A stretch of DNA of 64,000 bases, from the NCBI GenBank assembly GCA_022885665.1, contig JAGQDJ010000174.1:1-64000 (forward strand). The letters are read 5' to 3'. Source of the DNA: Triops longicaudatus. Lineage: Eukaryota; Arthropoda; Branchiopoda; Notostraca; Triopsidae. Under the pieces are notes generated by a model, which saw only the letters and a list, made by a program, of their open reading frames with translations, was not told the origin of the DNA and ran no database searches. The translations under genes were made by a program, and so were the position numbers. Shown piece by piece: positions 20,416-34,205 of this stretch. Within the stretch, counting starts at the first letter, position 1; every line of letters begins with the position of its first letter.

Positions 20416-23400
20416 CTCGTAGACTTGGTGCCTGTACGTGTAAGTCGGCAAAAAAGCATCAAACTCCACCTCCATGCTTATTAAAAAAAAAGAAAACCTG
20501 TTTGGAGAAAACGTCCGGGGTTTTTCCCCTACTATCCTTGAGATACATATATTCTAGTATTAGCCAGAAACCATCATGTTAGGATACCACTGTTCAGCCT
20601 CGGTCGTGTGTAGAGCGAAAACTTCTTTTCTTCCTCTTCCTCTTTGGCTACCAAAAACCCAAGGGCAACAAGAGTCTTCTACTTGTTACCTGTTAAAAAA
20701 AAATGTCTTTTTGAAAGGGAACGAGGTAACCATTGGGAATAAACGCTTGAGCAAAACCAGAGCCAAGGCTTTGGTGTATGATGTTGCCGATATTCGGGGG
20801 AAGTCCGTACCAAGCAAACAGATGGGGAAAAACATCTTGCTTGATACGGAAACCAGTTTTCTTGAGACTGCACCTTCCGTAGAAGTGTTCCAAAAGGCTC
20901 GACATAAAAATTCCCCACTAGGTCGCCCACGCTAGATTTAATTGTGGCTTTGTTCCACGGCCAAAGCCGAACTTGCGTTTAGCAATGTTTTGTCTACGCG
21001 TGAGGAAAATACAAATAGGTTAAGGACAGTTTTGACGACCATGAGACACGTTTTTGCGATAATTAGGGAAAAAGGACGTGAATAAAAGCTTAAAAGATTT
21101 GTTTAAATTTCTGTCATTGAAGTACATGCCGTTAAGTTTTCTCCCCGGGAAATTGCTTGTTTCGGTTTCAATAGGTTGTGCATGCTAATAGGCGTTTCGT
21201 AAGAAATACGTGTTGTGTAGTTAATGTTAGCATATTTTGCGAATCCTGTTGTGTAAGGTGCATAAAAAACTGGTACGCATGACATGCTATTCAACGTAAG
21301 TGCCCATCCGCTTCTTTCGGACAAAAGGTGAAACTGATTCGCGTTTTAGATTTTAAAGCATTCCTCGGTGTTTTTCTACTCGTAGCGGCCATATAAAGAT
21401 ACTGAGGACAATCTGGACAGTAAATAGACAAGTTTTCTTGTTCTTGGTTGCGATATTGTGTTACACTTGAATGCATAATTATTCATAATGTGTACGATTT
21501 TCCAATGCCCTTATTAATAAAAAAATAAAGAATAAGTGTGCATATTTCCTTGGAAAGGAATCTTCTAAACGAATTTTAGTAAATCTACCAAATGCACAGC
21601 TCACAAGCTGAAATTCCGGAAAATTTGGCGTCCGTTGCGTGAAAACTTGTACGAAAGTAAATTTGTTTCTTCGTCGTTCATCAAAACAAAGTGGTTACAT
21701 CTATCGAATCACTGTAAATTTCTGCAGTCAAATCTTGCATTTTCTGAACGCCACTTTTTATTATTGTCAAGCGTAACTTTAGTGTCAGAAAAGTTTTAAA
21801 GAATTTGTCTTGCTAATCTGAAGGTTGACGTTTTCAATTTTTTCGAACACACGGTAGTAATTGTCTTGTTTCGATTCAAGTACAGTAAATTATTATTACT
21901 AGCCCACTTACTACTAAATGTTTGGAATACTTAAACCTTAGGTTTAATTCACCTAAAGTCTTCCGGGTTTGAAACTCAATTAAATTTCTGACGTTTTCTG
22001 AGCCTTGCTGATGAAAGTACATAAGAAAGTGCGTGTCTAATATTATATTCACGTTAGATCTGTCCCCGTTTTTTCGAACGTAAGGTAGCAGTCGATTCTT
22101 CGCTGTTGAGAAAGCGCATTGGAAAGTTTTACAAAGATTTCTCCCATAAGGACGTCAAGGTTTTATAAATGTACTAGAATTTCGTTTTAATTCATTTATT
22201 TCTTTATAACTCGACTACAATCGGACTTCGGACTTTCGGCTACAATTCTTTATTTATTTTCCGGCATCAAGTAGAAGTTCCGACTAAACTGTTCCAGTTT
22301 GTGCACGATTTAACGAGTAATCTTGAGGAACTTAATCTAACAAAACCCAAAACAAGTAAACCTAGCTTAAAGGGCAATGGACACCAAAAACGCTTATTGA
22401 GATTTCGATGGATTGTTATTGCACACATTATTTTCTAAGAACACAGAATTTTCTTTATATTTTTGCTTGAGTTCCAGAGTTTTTACCTTGTAAAGTTTCT
22501 TGATGGGTGAGCGTGACGTCACAGAGACGTCACAGTTCCACGTGACCGCGCTAACCGTTTTCTTGATTCCTGAAAATCTTCGTTATTATTTCGCCGACGA
22601 TAAAAAGAAATATGTAGCCGGAAACTAAATATTTTGCTCTTCTTTTATAAAACAGTTGTTTCTGGTGTCAATTGCACTTTAAATAGTTTCGTAACTCAAC
22701 TGATCTAATGCAACGTAACACAGCTGGAAAAACATAACATAACTAAAATAGTTATTCGTTACGTGGAAACTATACCCGTTTCTTAAAAAAAGGTTATAGT
22801 TTTGTTTTCGTTGTGTATGCTTTGAGAGCTTACATCCCAATTTTGAAATAAATGCGTCAAAATTTTTATTTTATTTTTTTAAAACTGTAATTAATTTTCG
22901 TAGCAACAAGACATTGAAAATGTTCACACATTTTTAGTGTCTTCGACTTTTCGTTACCGAAAGGTAAGTATAACGATTAAAAGCTCGTTTTATATTAAAA
23001 ACGTTATAGGAAGACAAATTTATTTAACGTAAATCAGGACAAAGTCGCAGCCTTTCCATGCAAATTCGATGTTCAAAATTACCCAGCAAACTCTGGCTCT
23101 TTTTCCCGTGTTATAGCTTGCGAGTTTTTGAAACAGAACACGTAGCGATCAGGAACATTGCGATTGAAAAGCGCATAAAATTTTACATCAGAAAACAAAA
23201 TTCCCCTCAACGTTGATATAATGTGAACAGACAAGACTAAACTGGTAGTCGAAACTGTAGCACGAGCAAAAAAACTGTGAACATGAAAAAGAATATAAGT
23301 TTTAGTTATTAGTTATCTTGCTTTGTTATCTTTCTTTTTATTCACTTTTCCCCAAAATAACGATTTTTTCCATAAAGAAATATTCAGCAAAAGTGATATT

Positions 23401-24609
23401 TACGGACTTTTTGTCCTACAATTTTGTGCTTTTTTTGCAGTTTTCTACATGAAGTACATAAAAATTGGTGCAAGTATAACAGAATTTACTAATAAAGTGT
23501 GCCCGTTTTTAGCAAACATAAAAGGCAATAAGTTTATTTTCTTATAAGGCAACGTTTATTTTTCTTAAAAGTCGTAAAATTCATTGTTACAGGGTTTTAA
23601 ACATGTTGTTAAGCTTTTCTATGCATTTTGCTCTTAAGTGAAGAAGGGTGTGGGCGAAGAAGCGTATATAGTAGCCTTAAGGACAGTTGCGTGGCTAATT
23701 AGACACGCTTTTGTTCCCGGTCGCGATACTGAGCAAAAAGAGGAAAAAAATTGATAAGAGACAAAACTAGTAGCTTGTACTTTGCAAGGTAATAAAACTT
23801 CGAGATTGGAGAGCAATACGGAAGCGAATTGCACTTTGCGACGAAGAGATCAAAGAGTACGAGGATTAGCGTTGAATAAATAAGCCAGCCAAGTTGTAGA
23901 AGCTTGTTGTCGATGCCTTGCGCGGTTCTTTTCCGCAAAGAGTCAGTACATTTGGCTGACAGTAGTCGAGAGTCCAGTACAGAAAAGCGAAAGGGGCAAA
24001 AATTGCGTCTAGTGATGATTTGGCGCAAACTGCACAACATATGGCTCGCTTTTACTTGGTAATTTTCCTTCGTAGTTTCTGAGAAAGTTATATTTATTTT
24101 TGTACTCTCCTTTCATAGAAATCTTACTTTTTACTGGAACAGAAAACATTGTTTATTACGTAAAAAATGAATGCTTCTGGAAAATTTTATAATTAAATAA
24201 GGATGAAAGATAATTACAGTTTAAGTTGATTCTGAGTACAAACAGAATTACAGAAAATAAAGTCTTTGAATTGTAGTTCTGGGTGTAGGCAGTTTTACGA
24301 AATAGAGCTGAAAATTTATTTGCCCATATTTGCTCCAATTTAAGTCAAAAAGTTGACATAACCAAAATTACGTTTTTTAAAACTCAATCTATTTTTTAAA
24401 TCACCAGATCGTGTGATTTGAAAAGCTACGGAAAATTAGTGCTGCTGGGGCGATAACTAGAAGACAAGTTCTATTGTGTCTTATTTTTAGTTACCTACCT
24501 ATTCACTTCAGTAAACCACCGAAAACACAAAATGAGTCACTTCGTGAATCAACCCTGAATTCTAAAAATTATTATTTTTACTTAAAAAAAATTTATTCTT
24601 AGTGTCAGG
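20416..24609. other. Long intergenic region upstream of the ionotropic receptor
   Basis: No gene is supported. At 20.58-20.94 kb both strands are open for 70-119 codons, but neither translation shows a motif or splice structure. A repeat copy lies at about 22.86-23.43 kb. A signal-peptide exon for the receptor gene at 24.6 kb may be hidden here. Confidence 0.35.
22860..23430 (+). repeat. Unclassified interspersed repeat family, copy 2
   Basis: It shares with the 13.06 kb copy TTTTTAGTGTCTTCGACTTTTC, AAATTACCCAGCAAACTCTG, GTGTTATAGCTTGCGAGTTTTTG, ACGTAGCGATCAGGAACATTG and the closing TTTTTATTCACTTTTCCCCAAAATAACG, in the same order and orientation. Confidence 0.65.
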
Positions 24610-27600
24610 ATGGAGTTTGCATTAGCGGGGAACTACATACCAGCTAAAGCCATTCTGAGCTCACAAACTTCTTTAATCGACGCGGTGGGACCCACTTTTC
24701 ATCGTTACAATTATCTTACTGCTGTAGTTACTTTTGGCAACGATTTGGAACTCGACTTCGTATCTCGTATAGCAAAAGTACTACCGAATGCCTATTACTT
24801 GGTAAATCTTAGAGAAATATCGGTAAACAACGAAGTAGTCTTATCGAAATGCACTTTGTACATCATGGTTTGCGCGAATCATAGCCATAGTTTGCGATTT
24901 CTGGCGCAATCGGTGCGAAAAGGCATATTATCGCCAAGAGCTCTTTTCATTATTGGTAAGTGCTTTCAAAATTTGCTCAAGTTTCATACTGACCTGGTGG
25001 ATTATGTAACAATGCCATTCAAAATTCAAAACAAACTTTTCGAAGAGATCGTTTATTATATTTTTCATTAAATAAAACTAAGATTCTAAATAAAATAATA
25101 TTTATTTCTAACGTATTTCGATTTTGAACAATAATTTAATGCAAGATTATTAATTTGTTCGCAAATTTCTTGACCGAGGGAATTTACTGTAATCTTTTGT
25201 CAATTTATTTTTGTTGGTACTGTAATAAACTTCATTGCTACGGAGAAAACAAATTTAAGCTTTATAAACTCTTAAACTGTTTCTTTTTTTACTGTAGTAT
25301 AATAGGGAATATAGTTTTATTGATATTTGATTTCATCTTTGCATACACAAACTAAAATTACTTTAAATTATAGCTGATCGCTTATCATGATTACATTTGT
25401 TTCAACCACGAGTACGAAAGACTGCAAAATGTCACTTTAAGTTACACAGGTTATGTTACCACTGCTAACCTATCCCTGGTGTTGTGTTAACCGTAACATG
25501 TGGGAATCCACCACGCGTTTCCACTGGCATACAAAACTAGTCATTGTGTTAGGGTTTGTCATTGCATTATTGATATCGCATGTCGATTGAACGTATTAAT
25601 TGCTTTATCGCACTCGGCGAATTCACATTACAGAAGAAAACTTGTAAGTAAATGCACCTTTTAGCTAAAGAAAATACTGAATGCATGGCTTTCAGCCATA
25701 AATAAATAGATGTAAGCTGAAATCAAGCCTTCCGTTCTTCACAAACTCATTTAAAATTATTTTTCTGAGCAATTTTTTCTAATTCAAATTACATGTCTTT
25801 TGTTTCCTACATTGTCTGAAACAAGTTATGACGTAAGCTATGAAAGAATTGAGAAGTCTGCTCACAACACAACAAAACGCATTGGACGCAATAAATAATC
25901 TAAACGAATAGACACATACGCTTTTTACTAGATCACTGTATTCATAGACGAGAAGTAAAGTAACAAACACACCAAAATGGACTAAAATCATGCGAAATGT
26001 CATATACTGACCTAGTGCAATGTCACTAATTCAAAAGGGAAGCCAAAGAAGCATAAAGAAATTCACGGAATAAAAATAATGTTTTAAAACACTAATCACT
26101 TTAAGTGAAACTTCATAGGCGGAAACTTCTTCACCCAGAAGCACATATTTCAATACACATCTAATAGTGATGTCTAATACGGATGAGAACTAAGTTCCTT
26201 ATTTACAATAAATTTTTGCTTTGTTGACATTACGCCAAGCCCCACCCCCACGCGAAACGCGTCTTACACCAGGGGTCTAGCATAGAATCAAAGTGGAGTT
26301 ATCTGGCACGACTTTGCGTAGTAGAAGCAGTTGTGTTAACCGATCCGTGCTTTTTTTTCTCCTTAACACTGGTTTAGATGGCAGTGGAAACACAGCTTAG
26401 CTTTTTTCAGATTCAGCGATGAATATGTTATGGTAGGAAGGCTACATTTTTCTTAAGGTATTTTTGCACATTTTAGTGACTTTGAATTTTCACTATGAAA
26501 CCGTATCCACGAGAGCTCAGTTTTTTGCAAGATTTATTGATAACCTTCCTTTCTACCCCTTAAATCAAAATATAGTCACAGCCTTTTGTCTCTAAGCAAA
26601 TTCTGTGTTCAAATGTATCCACAGAACGCTGACCCTTTCCCCGTGCTATTGCTCAGCGGTTTTTGGCAGAGAGCTTGTCACAGCCAGGAAAGACGCTATT
26701 TTGAACGAAAAAAAGTGTGAAAACTGAAACTTAGGTACCTACCTCCCCAAACCCCTCTAAGCTGAACAAATTCTTAACAGGCAAGAAGAAAGTAGTTGTA
26801 GAAAACATAAGAAGTACAAAGAAGTGCGAGTAGGGAAAAAAATAAGTTTTAAGACTTAAGAGTCTCTTTTTCTGCCGTTCTCTTTTATTCGCATTTTCCC
26901 CAAAATAACCGAAATATATTTTGTTGGAAAACAGTCGTGTTCAGCTGATCCACTTTAAGAACACCAAAAATATGTGTTTAGCTTAAATGTTGTTTTTGAC
27001 ATTTTGGCCGTGTAGTTTATTGTTAGCGTTTAAAGTTTACCTCCATAGGCTAGCTTATATTGTTCCTACACAAAAGTTAGTCGAAATACGCCAGGGTAGC
27101 GAAGAAAAACAATTTTTTTTTTCGTTCCAAATAAATTACGGTAACAATTGGAAAACGCACTTTTATCGTTTTGACACAAATTTTCAAACATTTCAATAAT
27201 AATCTTAATTTTAAGTGTTAAAATACTTCATGATTAGCAACGTTGCTGAAGCTCATAGTTCTATATAAATATTAAGATTTTTTTTATAACAAATTCCTTT
27301 TCTTGCGCTGAATTACCTCGTCTTACCCGTGCTATACCCAACCCATTGCGTGTCATATCCCATCCTGTGTACAGTCTTTGACTTACGCGGTACATGAGCC
27401 CGAAAGCTAAAAACTTTCTCGTGATTTAGGACGTAATTTGAATTTTAAGCCTTTAAAAACTTGCAAGAATCTTTAATAATTTAACTGCTCGGACGAAATA
27501 TAACCTATTTCATTCAATGTTCTGTCCTTGCTTAGCCCTATCCCTTGCAATATTATTACTAATGCAGTATGCGAGCAATAAAGCTTAAAACGTTTATTAG

Positions 27601-30600
27601 ATTGCGCAATAATCTTGATTTACACCAAGTAAACCATTTATAAAATAAAAATATTGTAATTTGAGTTCATTGCTCACAGTGTGTTGCTTTTTTTCCTTAA
27701 ATACACACTTAAAGCCATTATAATGTGTTTCTTGCTTATGATTCACATTATGCACTAAAAGAATATGCAGTATGCTATCACGTTGTGTGCATAACATTGT
27801 TTGTTACATCACCAATTATTAGGTGTTGTTAGGTACCTATGCATGAAGAGTATTATACTTTGCAAGTCCCTTGCGTGAACTGTGGCTGTTCTAATCCTAA
27901 AATTCAACACTATTTATGTAATCTGATGAACCTGAACCTTTTCCTTGTGTAGTAAGTTTATCGCCAATCGGAACGCAAGAAAAGATGAATACGGCGAAAA
28001 ACCACTTTTTACCTTCCATTCCCCGCTTACTCTTCTTTCAACCTTCTTTCCGTCGCCCGCATCTACTTATACAAGTCCATCAACCCATTTCCTCCGTCCA
28101 AGGAACCCGTCTTTGTCTGGCCAACTCTTGGGATGGTCAAACTTTTCTCGACGCAACTTTTTCTTGGGAAACTGCCACCAAGAGCTGGCTATCCTTACAT
28201 GGAAAACCCCTTCGCATCTGCACGTTCCCTTTCCCGCCCAGCGTCATACAAACTTCGCCTGGAAACTACTCCGGGATTGATATCGGTGTCATCGAAGCTT
28301 TGGCCCAGTTCATGAACTTTACGCCAATATTCTACCATCCTCACGCTGGAAAATGGGGCATTTTGCTGCCCAACGGCAGCTGGGATGGGCTCATGGGCGA
28401 AATCATCAGTGGCCAGGCTGATATGGGCGTAGCTAACTTATTTATGACTCGAGATCGACTAGCAAACTTTGAAATGTCTTTTCCTTTCGATAGTGCCTGC
28501 GCGACTTTTGTTACTTCTTTACCACCGCCCTTCCCTCAGTGGCAAGTAAGGCAAAATAGTATCGCAATGCTTTTCCATAGTGGGTAGATTATCTAAAATT
28601 AGGTAAGAGTCATTTGAATTTAGGTAACGGAGCCCATATTAAAAAAAAATCGAGTTAAATTACATTTTAAAATTTTTTGTCTTGGGAAGATCCACAGTCC
28701 GAAAAAGAACACGAGTTACTCAAACTTTTAAGGTGAACTCCGCGTTAAAATATTCAGAGGATTGGGCTGAAAATATGAATTCGCTCAGCAAAAGCTTCTA
28801 GCAATAATGTAAAAAATTTTATCTTTTAAAATTACTCGAGGCGCATTTTTAAAATAGGGAGTTTTGAATGTTTTCCTTAGAGTTCAAAATTTTTTTCTGT
28901 CGTTTCCATGGTAATGTCGAAAATCGGCTTCCGCGAATAAAGTGCAGTTTGTTAATATCGACAAGAAAATGGAACATCAGATGCTGTAATTTTTAAGACG
29001 TTGCCTGAAAGTATTACTATATTCTTTGCCCATTGAAAAAAAAAATTAAAACGCATTTTTCAAAAAACACGTCGAAACTTTGTGAACATTACATCATCTA
29101 GCATTAATGTTAAAAAGTTTTGGTAAAATATTCAGCATGTACTGTACAATCGCCTAAAACATGAACATGCAATTTGCCATAAGAGGCTAAGCCCGACCGG
29201 GGTCTTCTGTGGTGTTTGTTACACTCCACTGCGGTAATGCACACTCTTATTTTCTGTTCAAAATTATTTTTCTTTTATTTTTTTCTTTCATCGAATTTTA
29301 GTTTCGTTGGGTAGTGGGTCTTTGTTATAAGCGATTTCGCTTAAGGAGCTAAAAATTATTAAGAAGCACTGAAATACCGTTAAGTGGAGTTATCATGAAC
29401 ACGACATTTCATCCGTCACACTACGTTATGCTCCTCAGCTATTAACCCCCATCGCAAAAAGCTAGGTGTCCTTAGACTCAGAGACGAATAAGCTTTCGTC
29501 CAATCAAAGCAAGTATTTGTTATGACATTTCGCGGCAACACGAAGCTTAATGACCGGCATACTTAAAACCCTTACGCGAAATAACATGCGGAACTTTCAG
29601 ACGTCATTCTGTAAAAATGGCTAGAAAATCAAAGAAACTGTTTTTTGCAGTCAAGTTGCTGTTGAAGATGTCTAGTACACCAGTTTAATTTGTTCTTCTA
29701 AAATGCTTTTTAAGTTTTTAAAGGACAGTAGATTTTTTTTTTACATTTTTATTATAAGGAAAAATGAAACAGGGCACCAAGTCCGATTTTTTTACAATTT
29801 AAGGTATAAAGAAAAACGGAATCGGTTAGGTACTTTTTCGAATCTCGTGTATGAAATTTAAGGCTTTGTATGACAATATTGGCATGTACCTCTTTCCAGA
29901 ATTTCTATTTGACTTTATTCGCTTTCGGCTGTCACTTGTAATAAAAGACATCCCTCCACGGAGGGAGCGATTTCCCTATCTTATATTTTCAAAAATATTT
30001 GAGAGTTGTGTACATCGAGGCTTTAAGTAGGGCAGTCTTTTTTTTGGCAGATTTTACTGACTTGGAATCGTCACTACCAAACAGTACCTGCAACAGTTAG
30101 AAACTCATATTTTACATAAAGATATTACATTGACGAGACTTTATATTGCCTAGATAAAAAAAGTAGTTAAAGCCTTTTGCCTTCAGGTAAATGCGAAATA
30201 TCACATTTACCTAGAGTACTTCGATCCTCTTCCTGTGTTACAGCTAATAGGTTTTTGGAGAGGATCGCGTCGCGGTCAGGAAAGTCGTGACTTGTTATGA
30301 AAACGTACAGGAAACTCACCTTAGAATGCAAACCCTGTCAGTGCTGTAGGTAGACACCGATTATAGAAGTCATAAAGACCATAGGAATCATGAAATATGA
30401 ATACGAAGCATGCGAATATGAAAGGAATTACAAGATTGAAGGCTTAGCTTCCGAATTTTTTCTTATCCACAGATTTTATCTCATTCTGCTGCTCTCTTTT
30501 CATTCACATTTTTATCTGTCAAACAACTGAAGTAATTTTTTCAAAAGAAAACAGTCACCCGTGTTCATCTGACCCATGTTAAAATCGCCGGAAGAAATTT

Positions 30601-31815
30601 CTTAAAAATGTGACTTCTAAATTATATCATGCAATTACTTTTTCGCACCCAAAGCTGCGCCTGTCTTCCAACGCGTATTTTTAAAAAATAAAATATCCAC
30701 AAATGCCACCACGAGAAGTAAATTTCGGCATTCTACTAATTTCTGCATGGTAATTTCTACTGAACGGAAGCTTTTCATTTTGTTTCTATTTAAAATTTAG
30801 CCAAATTGTACCGGAAAAACGATACCAGCTTTTTTGTTCCAAATGACCCCAGTTAACGATACATCATCAGAAAGTTTTCGGATCATCGAAAAATAATCTT
30901 TCGATGACATTCTTGCCCCAGGCGTTGGTCCTACCGTTCCAGTTTCCTCTATGGCTCGCCACGATCATTAGCGTCGTTTTGAGTGGGCTTTCTTTGTTCT
31001 GGGCAGCGAACTTTTACCACTGGGTTATGCGCAAGCCCGCAGGCCCCTTTCAGGGCAATCTAGGCGTGGCTTTTCTCTACAGCTTACAAAGTTTGTTTGG
31101 CATCGGAGGACCGGAAGATCGCAGTACCTGGCCGATACGCTACTACGGCTCTTTCTTATGGATTTTCTACATGGTCCTAACGGCAGACTACCGCGCAGCG
31201 TTGACGGCTTACTTGTCTGTACCGACCACCCCGCCACCTATTGATAGCCTGCGTCAGCTGCTTGATAGCGGCTTACAATGGGGCGGGTACAGTACAGAAA
31301 TGGGCACATTATTCGCAATGTCGCTGGAACCCAATGCTCGCCAAATTGGACTTGGTTACACCGTACTACCGTTGGATCAAGCTATAAATCGCACCGCTAG
31401 AGGGCTTTTCGCCACAATGGAGAACCGGCAACACGTGGATTTTCTGAGGAACACGGAGTACCTGGATGCTTATGGTCGTCCAACTTTGCACGCAATGAAG
31501 GAATGTCTTAATTCCTTCCCGATAGCTATAGCGTTGCCGAAAAATTCTATTTACATTGAGAGAGTTAATGAAATTGTCCAAAAGTTGGGGCAAACCGGAT
31601 TGGTACCATATTGGCTAGAGTTGGCTATTAGGAGTGCGCATTCTGCCAGCACTCAACTGGAGCAAAACCAGGGTCAGAGCGAAAATTTAGTTTTTTCCTT
31701 GTACCATTTGCAAGGCGCATTTTATTGCCTGGGTCTTGGTAGCGTACCTGCGATACTAGCATTCTTAGCGGAACGCGTTTACTACAGAGCAAAGTATCGC
31801 CGGGAAAACGTCTAG
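24610..31815 (+). CDS. Divergent ionotropic receptor (iGluR-like chemoreceptor)
   Basis: IRs are protostome chemosensory cation channels derived from ionotropic glutamate receptors. Three exons join in phase: 24610-24955 (GTAAGT), 27953-28545 (GTAAGG) and 30922-31815, giving 610 residues. Exon 1 encodes part of a short N-terminal domain. Exon 2 encodes ligand-binding lobe S1 (GKPLRICTFPFP, GNYSGIDIGVIEALAQFMNF, WDGLMGEIISGQADMGVANL). The RDRLANFEMSFPFD segment keeps the Arg that contacts the ligand carboxylate in iGluRs. Exon 3 holds M1 (LWLATIISVVLSGLSLFWA), the pore loop (LYSLQSLFGIGG), M3 with a SYTANLTAFL-like DYRAALTAYL, lobe S2 and M4 (GAFYCLGLGSVPAILAFLAE). Introns are large (3.0 and 2.4 kb) and full of repeats. 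There is no signal peptide: the ATG directly follows an acceptor-like GTGTCAG, so a 5' exon is probably missing. Which IR subgroup it belongs to cannot be settled by eye. Confidence 0.85.
26430..26960 (+). repeat. Unclassified interspersed repeat family, copy 3 (IR intron 1)
   Basis: Shares CACATTTTAGTGACTTTGAA, AGTCACAGCCTTTTGTCT, GTGCTATTGCTCAGCGGTTTTT, GTCACAGCCAGGAAAGACG, TTCTCTTTTATTCGCATTTTCC and AAAACAGTCGTGTTCAGCTG with the other copies. Confidence 0.65.
30030..30590 (+). repeat. Unclassified interspersed repeat family, copy 4 (IR intron 2)
   Basis: Shares CAACAGTTAGAAACTCAT, GTGTTACAGCTAATAGGTTTT, TCGCGTCGCGGTCAGGAAAG, CTCTTTTCATTCACATTTTT, AACAACTGAAGTAA and AAAACAGTCACCCGTGTTCA with the other copies, especially those at 13.1 and 26.4 kb. 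Confidence 0.7.
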
Positions 31816-32074
31816 AACGGACGAATTCTCATCAAAACGCAATCTAAATGTAGAATATTTAACATAAGAATCCTGGAAACCTTAATGTCTGTAAATCTTC
31901 ATACTTCATTTTGTTGACTCATGTATTGTAATTTTCTCTGTCGGTGAAAATTTGTGACCTCTTACCAGAGCTGCAACACGCTATTATCGTGAGCACGCTC
32001 TCTCGTTCGCTCGCACAAGTTTGGTTTACGCTATGCACAATAACCATTTTGCCACAATTTTCGATACGTAAGCG

Positions 32075-32318
32075 TGACAACGAAAATACTAAGACCCGTT
32101 TCTTAGACAAAGAGCCAAAAAATTAGTTTTTATTTACTTTAAAAGTAAAAATAAAATGTAAACATCACTCTTTTTCGAGGCAACTTTATCCATGTAACTT
32201 TTGACGTATTTACTAAGTGGATGATTTTTTTCCATTTACAAAACGTGCGTAGCTTGTTAGTTATGATTTTTTTAGGCTTTATCCAACGTATCAACCGTCC
32301 CGTCCTCCTCTACCAACT
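32075..32318 (+). repeat. Inverted repeat, left copy
   Basis: GACAACGAAAATACTAAGAC, CCCGTTTCTTAGACAAAGAG and TTATGATTTTTTTAGGC, and at the end CAACCGTCCCGTCCTCCTCT, match the reverse complement of 33935-34205 in the same order. The copies differ by many substitutions and indels. Confidence 0.65.
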
Positions 32319-33934
32319 GTGAAAATTCACGAAACCTCGGGAGATTATGAAATTAACTTGTGGATTTGACTTCTGTTGTCGAACAAAAATATAATTAAAA
32401 GGTATTCCATGCAGGCTAAAACCTACTTTTGGGGCGTGTTTTTATTCTAGAAAAAAAAATCGGATCTTTATTCGCTCAGCTAAAATGTACTTATAATGTC
32501 TGTTAAAAATATAATCACCGATATGTAGTAAATATAAAAATACATAGCTTTGCTGTCAAAATTTCGCGGTGAAATGTTTTTGTAAAACAGTTTTTATAAA
32601 AATTGTTTAAACCGTACAACGTGTAATTACCCTATACTTTGTTAGGTAGTCCCTAGCCTCAAAATGAAAGTAAACATACGCTACTGAAACTGCGGTCAAA
32701 ACAAACAATATTTTAGCGCTTTTGTTCTATCGAAAGAGATCTTCCTAGGAGCAAATTTTAAGACAAGTTTAATCATGATTCTTGCTAATAATTCTCTATT
32801 ACGCAAATTCCAGTGACTTGTACAAAATTTTGGGTTTCTTTACCCACAATACAAAAGCATTTGTTTGTTGTGTTTATGTTTTTTATCAGTGTTTTGGAGC
32901 GGGTCACTTTTTCGGAATGACATTTTTCCTTTTCTCCGCTAATTTCCGTTCCGTTTCTCCTGTAACGGACTGAAACTAGCAAAGGAAGTGGGAAAACGCT
33001 GTTCAAAACGTAACCCGTTCGGAAACACCGTTTTGAATGGTGCTTTGCTGCTACAGCAGCTTTTCCATTTTTGACCGTTAGATCTCACCGCTGTACGAGC
33101 GTAACGCGCATCAGTGCTTTTCGGGTGCGCTCGCGCTCAGCAATTTTACAGAGAACAAAGTTTTACTTAAATTGTAATATAAATATAGTAAATTAGGCAA
33201 ATTAATATCTATATACAAAATTCAGACGAAAAATAGTTTAGAAAGTGCTCTTGTGATTTTACAAAGAGTTTGCACATGAGTTTACACTTTTTTGCGGATT
33301 TAGAAGAATCTCTGTTTTTCTCTTAAAAAAGTCGCAATTTTTCTGATTACTTAGACAATTCATGTATAATTGACGGCAAGCTTTCAGTATTTTACAATAA
33401 ATCTTTGTAATTAGATATAAAAAATATATATATAAAAATTACATAAAAACAAGAGTAAAATTTATGTAAGTTTGCAATATTTTTCTCCACAATGTATATG
33501 ATTTTTCAATTTCTGACTACATGTGTGAGTATTTTATTTCTAAATTACGTGTTCCAAGTTACCCCATATCGAAATGCAACTTTTTACACGAACAGAATTT
33601 ACATGACAAAGATAAAAGTGTGACGTTTATGCAGAAAATATATTCTTGCATTGTATGTAGATTAATTGAACGCTTGACTGCTTCCTTTTCACAGCATATA
33701 ACTTCAGTTACTTGGAAAAAACAAAAGAGATGAGCAAAGGCCCCCCCCCCCCCCAAAAAAAAGGAAATTTAGCTTACTTTAAAACATTCCTATTCTTACT
33801 CATACTTCTTTGCACTTCCTATGATGTATCCTACTTCTTTAGTTTTGTCTGTCCAGACTCAGTTCAATACATGTATTTTTAAATTTTTTTTATTCATTTA
33901 ATTTTTTTATTCATTTGTGTACTTACGCTTTTTT

Positions 33935-34020
33935 CATCGGTAGAGGAAGGACGGGACAGTTGACATGCCGGAAAAACCGTACAAAAATCATAACTTATAA
34001 ACTAGAAACATGTTGGTAAT

Positions 34021-34062
<42 letters not shown>

Positions 34063-34205
34063 AAAAAAATGAAGCACTTGGTGAAAACGACGAAGGTCAC
34101 CTAGACAAAATTTCGTCGAAGAAGCCTGAATCACACGTAAGAAAATAAATAAAAGCTAATTTTGTGGCCCTTTTTGTGAGAAACGGGCCTTAGTTTTTCG
34201 TTGTC
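33935..34205 (-). repeat. Inverted repeat, right copy, with A38 run
   Basis: The reverse complement of this segment aligns with 32075-32318: GACAACGAAAAACTAAGGCC, CCCGTTTCTCACAAAAAGGG, AAGTTATGATTTTTGTACGG and CAACTGTCCCGTCCTTCCTC. A pure A38 tract at 34023-34060 interrupts it. A looser third relative begins near 53322 (GTAGAGGAGGGCAGGGACA). Confidence 0.65.

Noticed and set aside
20576..20935. Overlapping open frames on both strands (up to 119 codons)
   Set aside because: No recognisable motif, signal peptide or consistent splice sites in either direction; length within what chance allows.
24041..24090. Candidate signal-peptide exon for the ionotropic receptor (ATG reading MARFYLVIFL)
   Set aside because: The donor inside it (TTG|GTAATT) is weak and the frame stops soon after; too speculative to add to the model.
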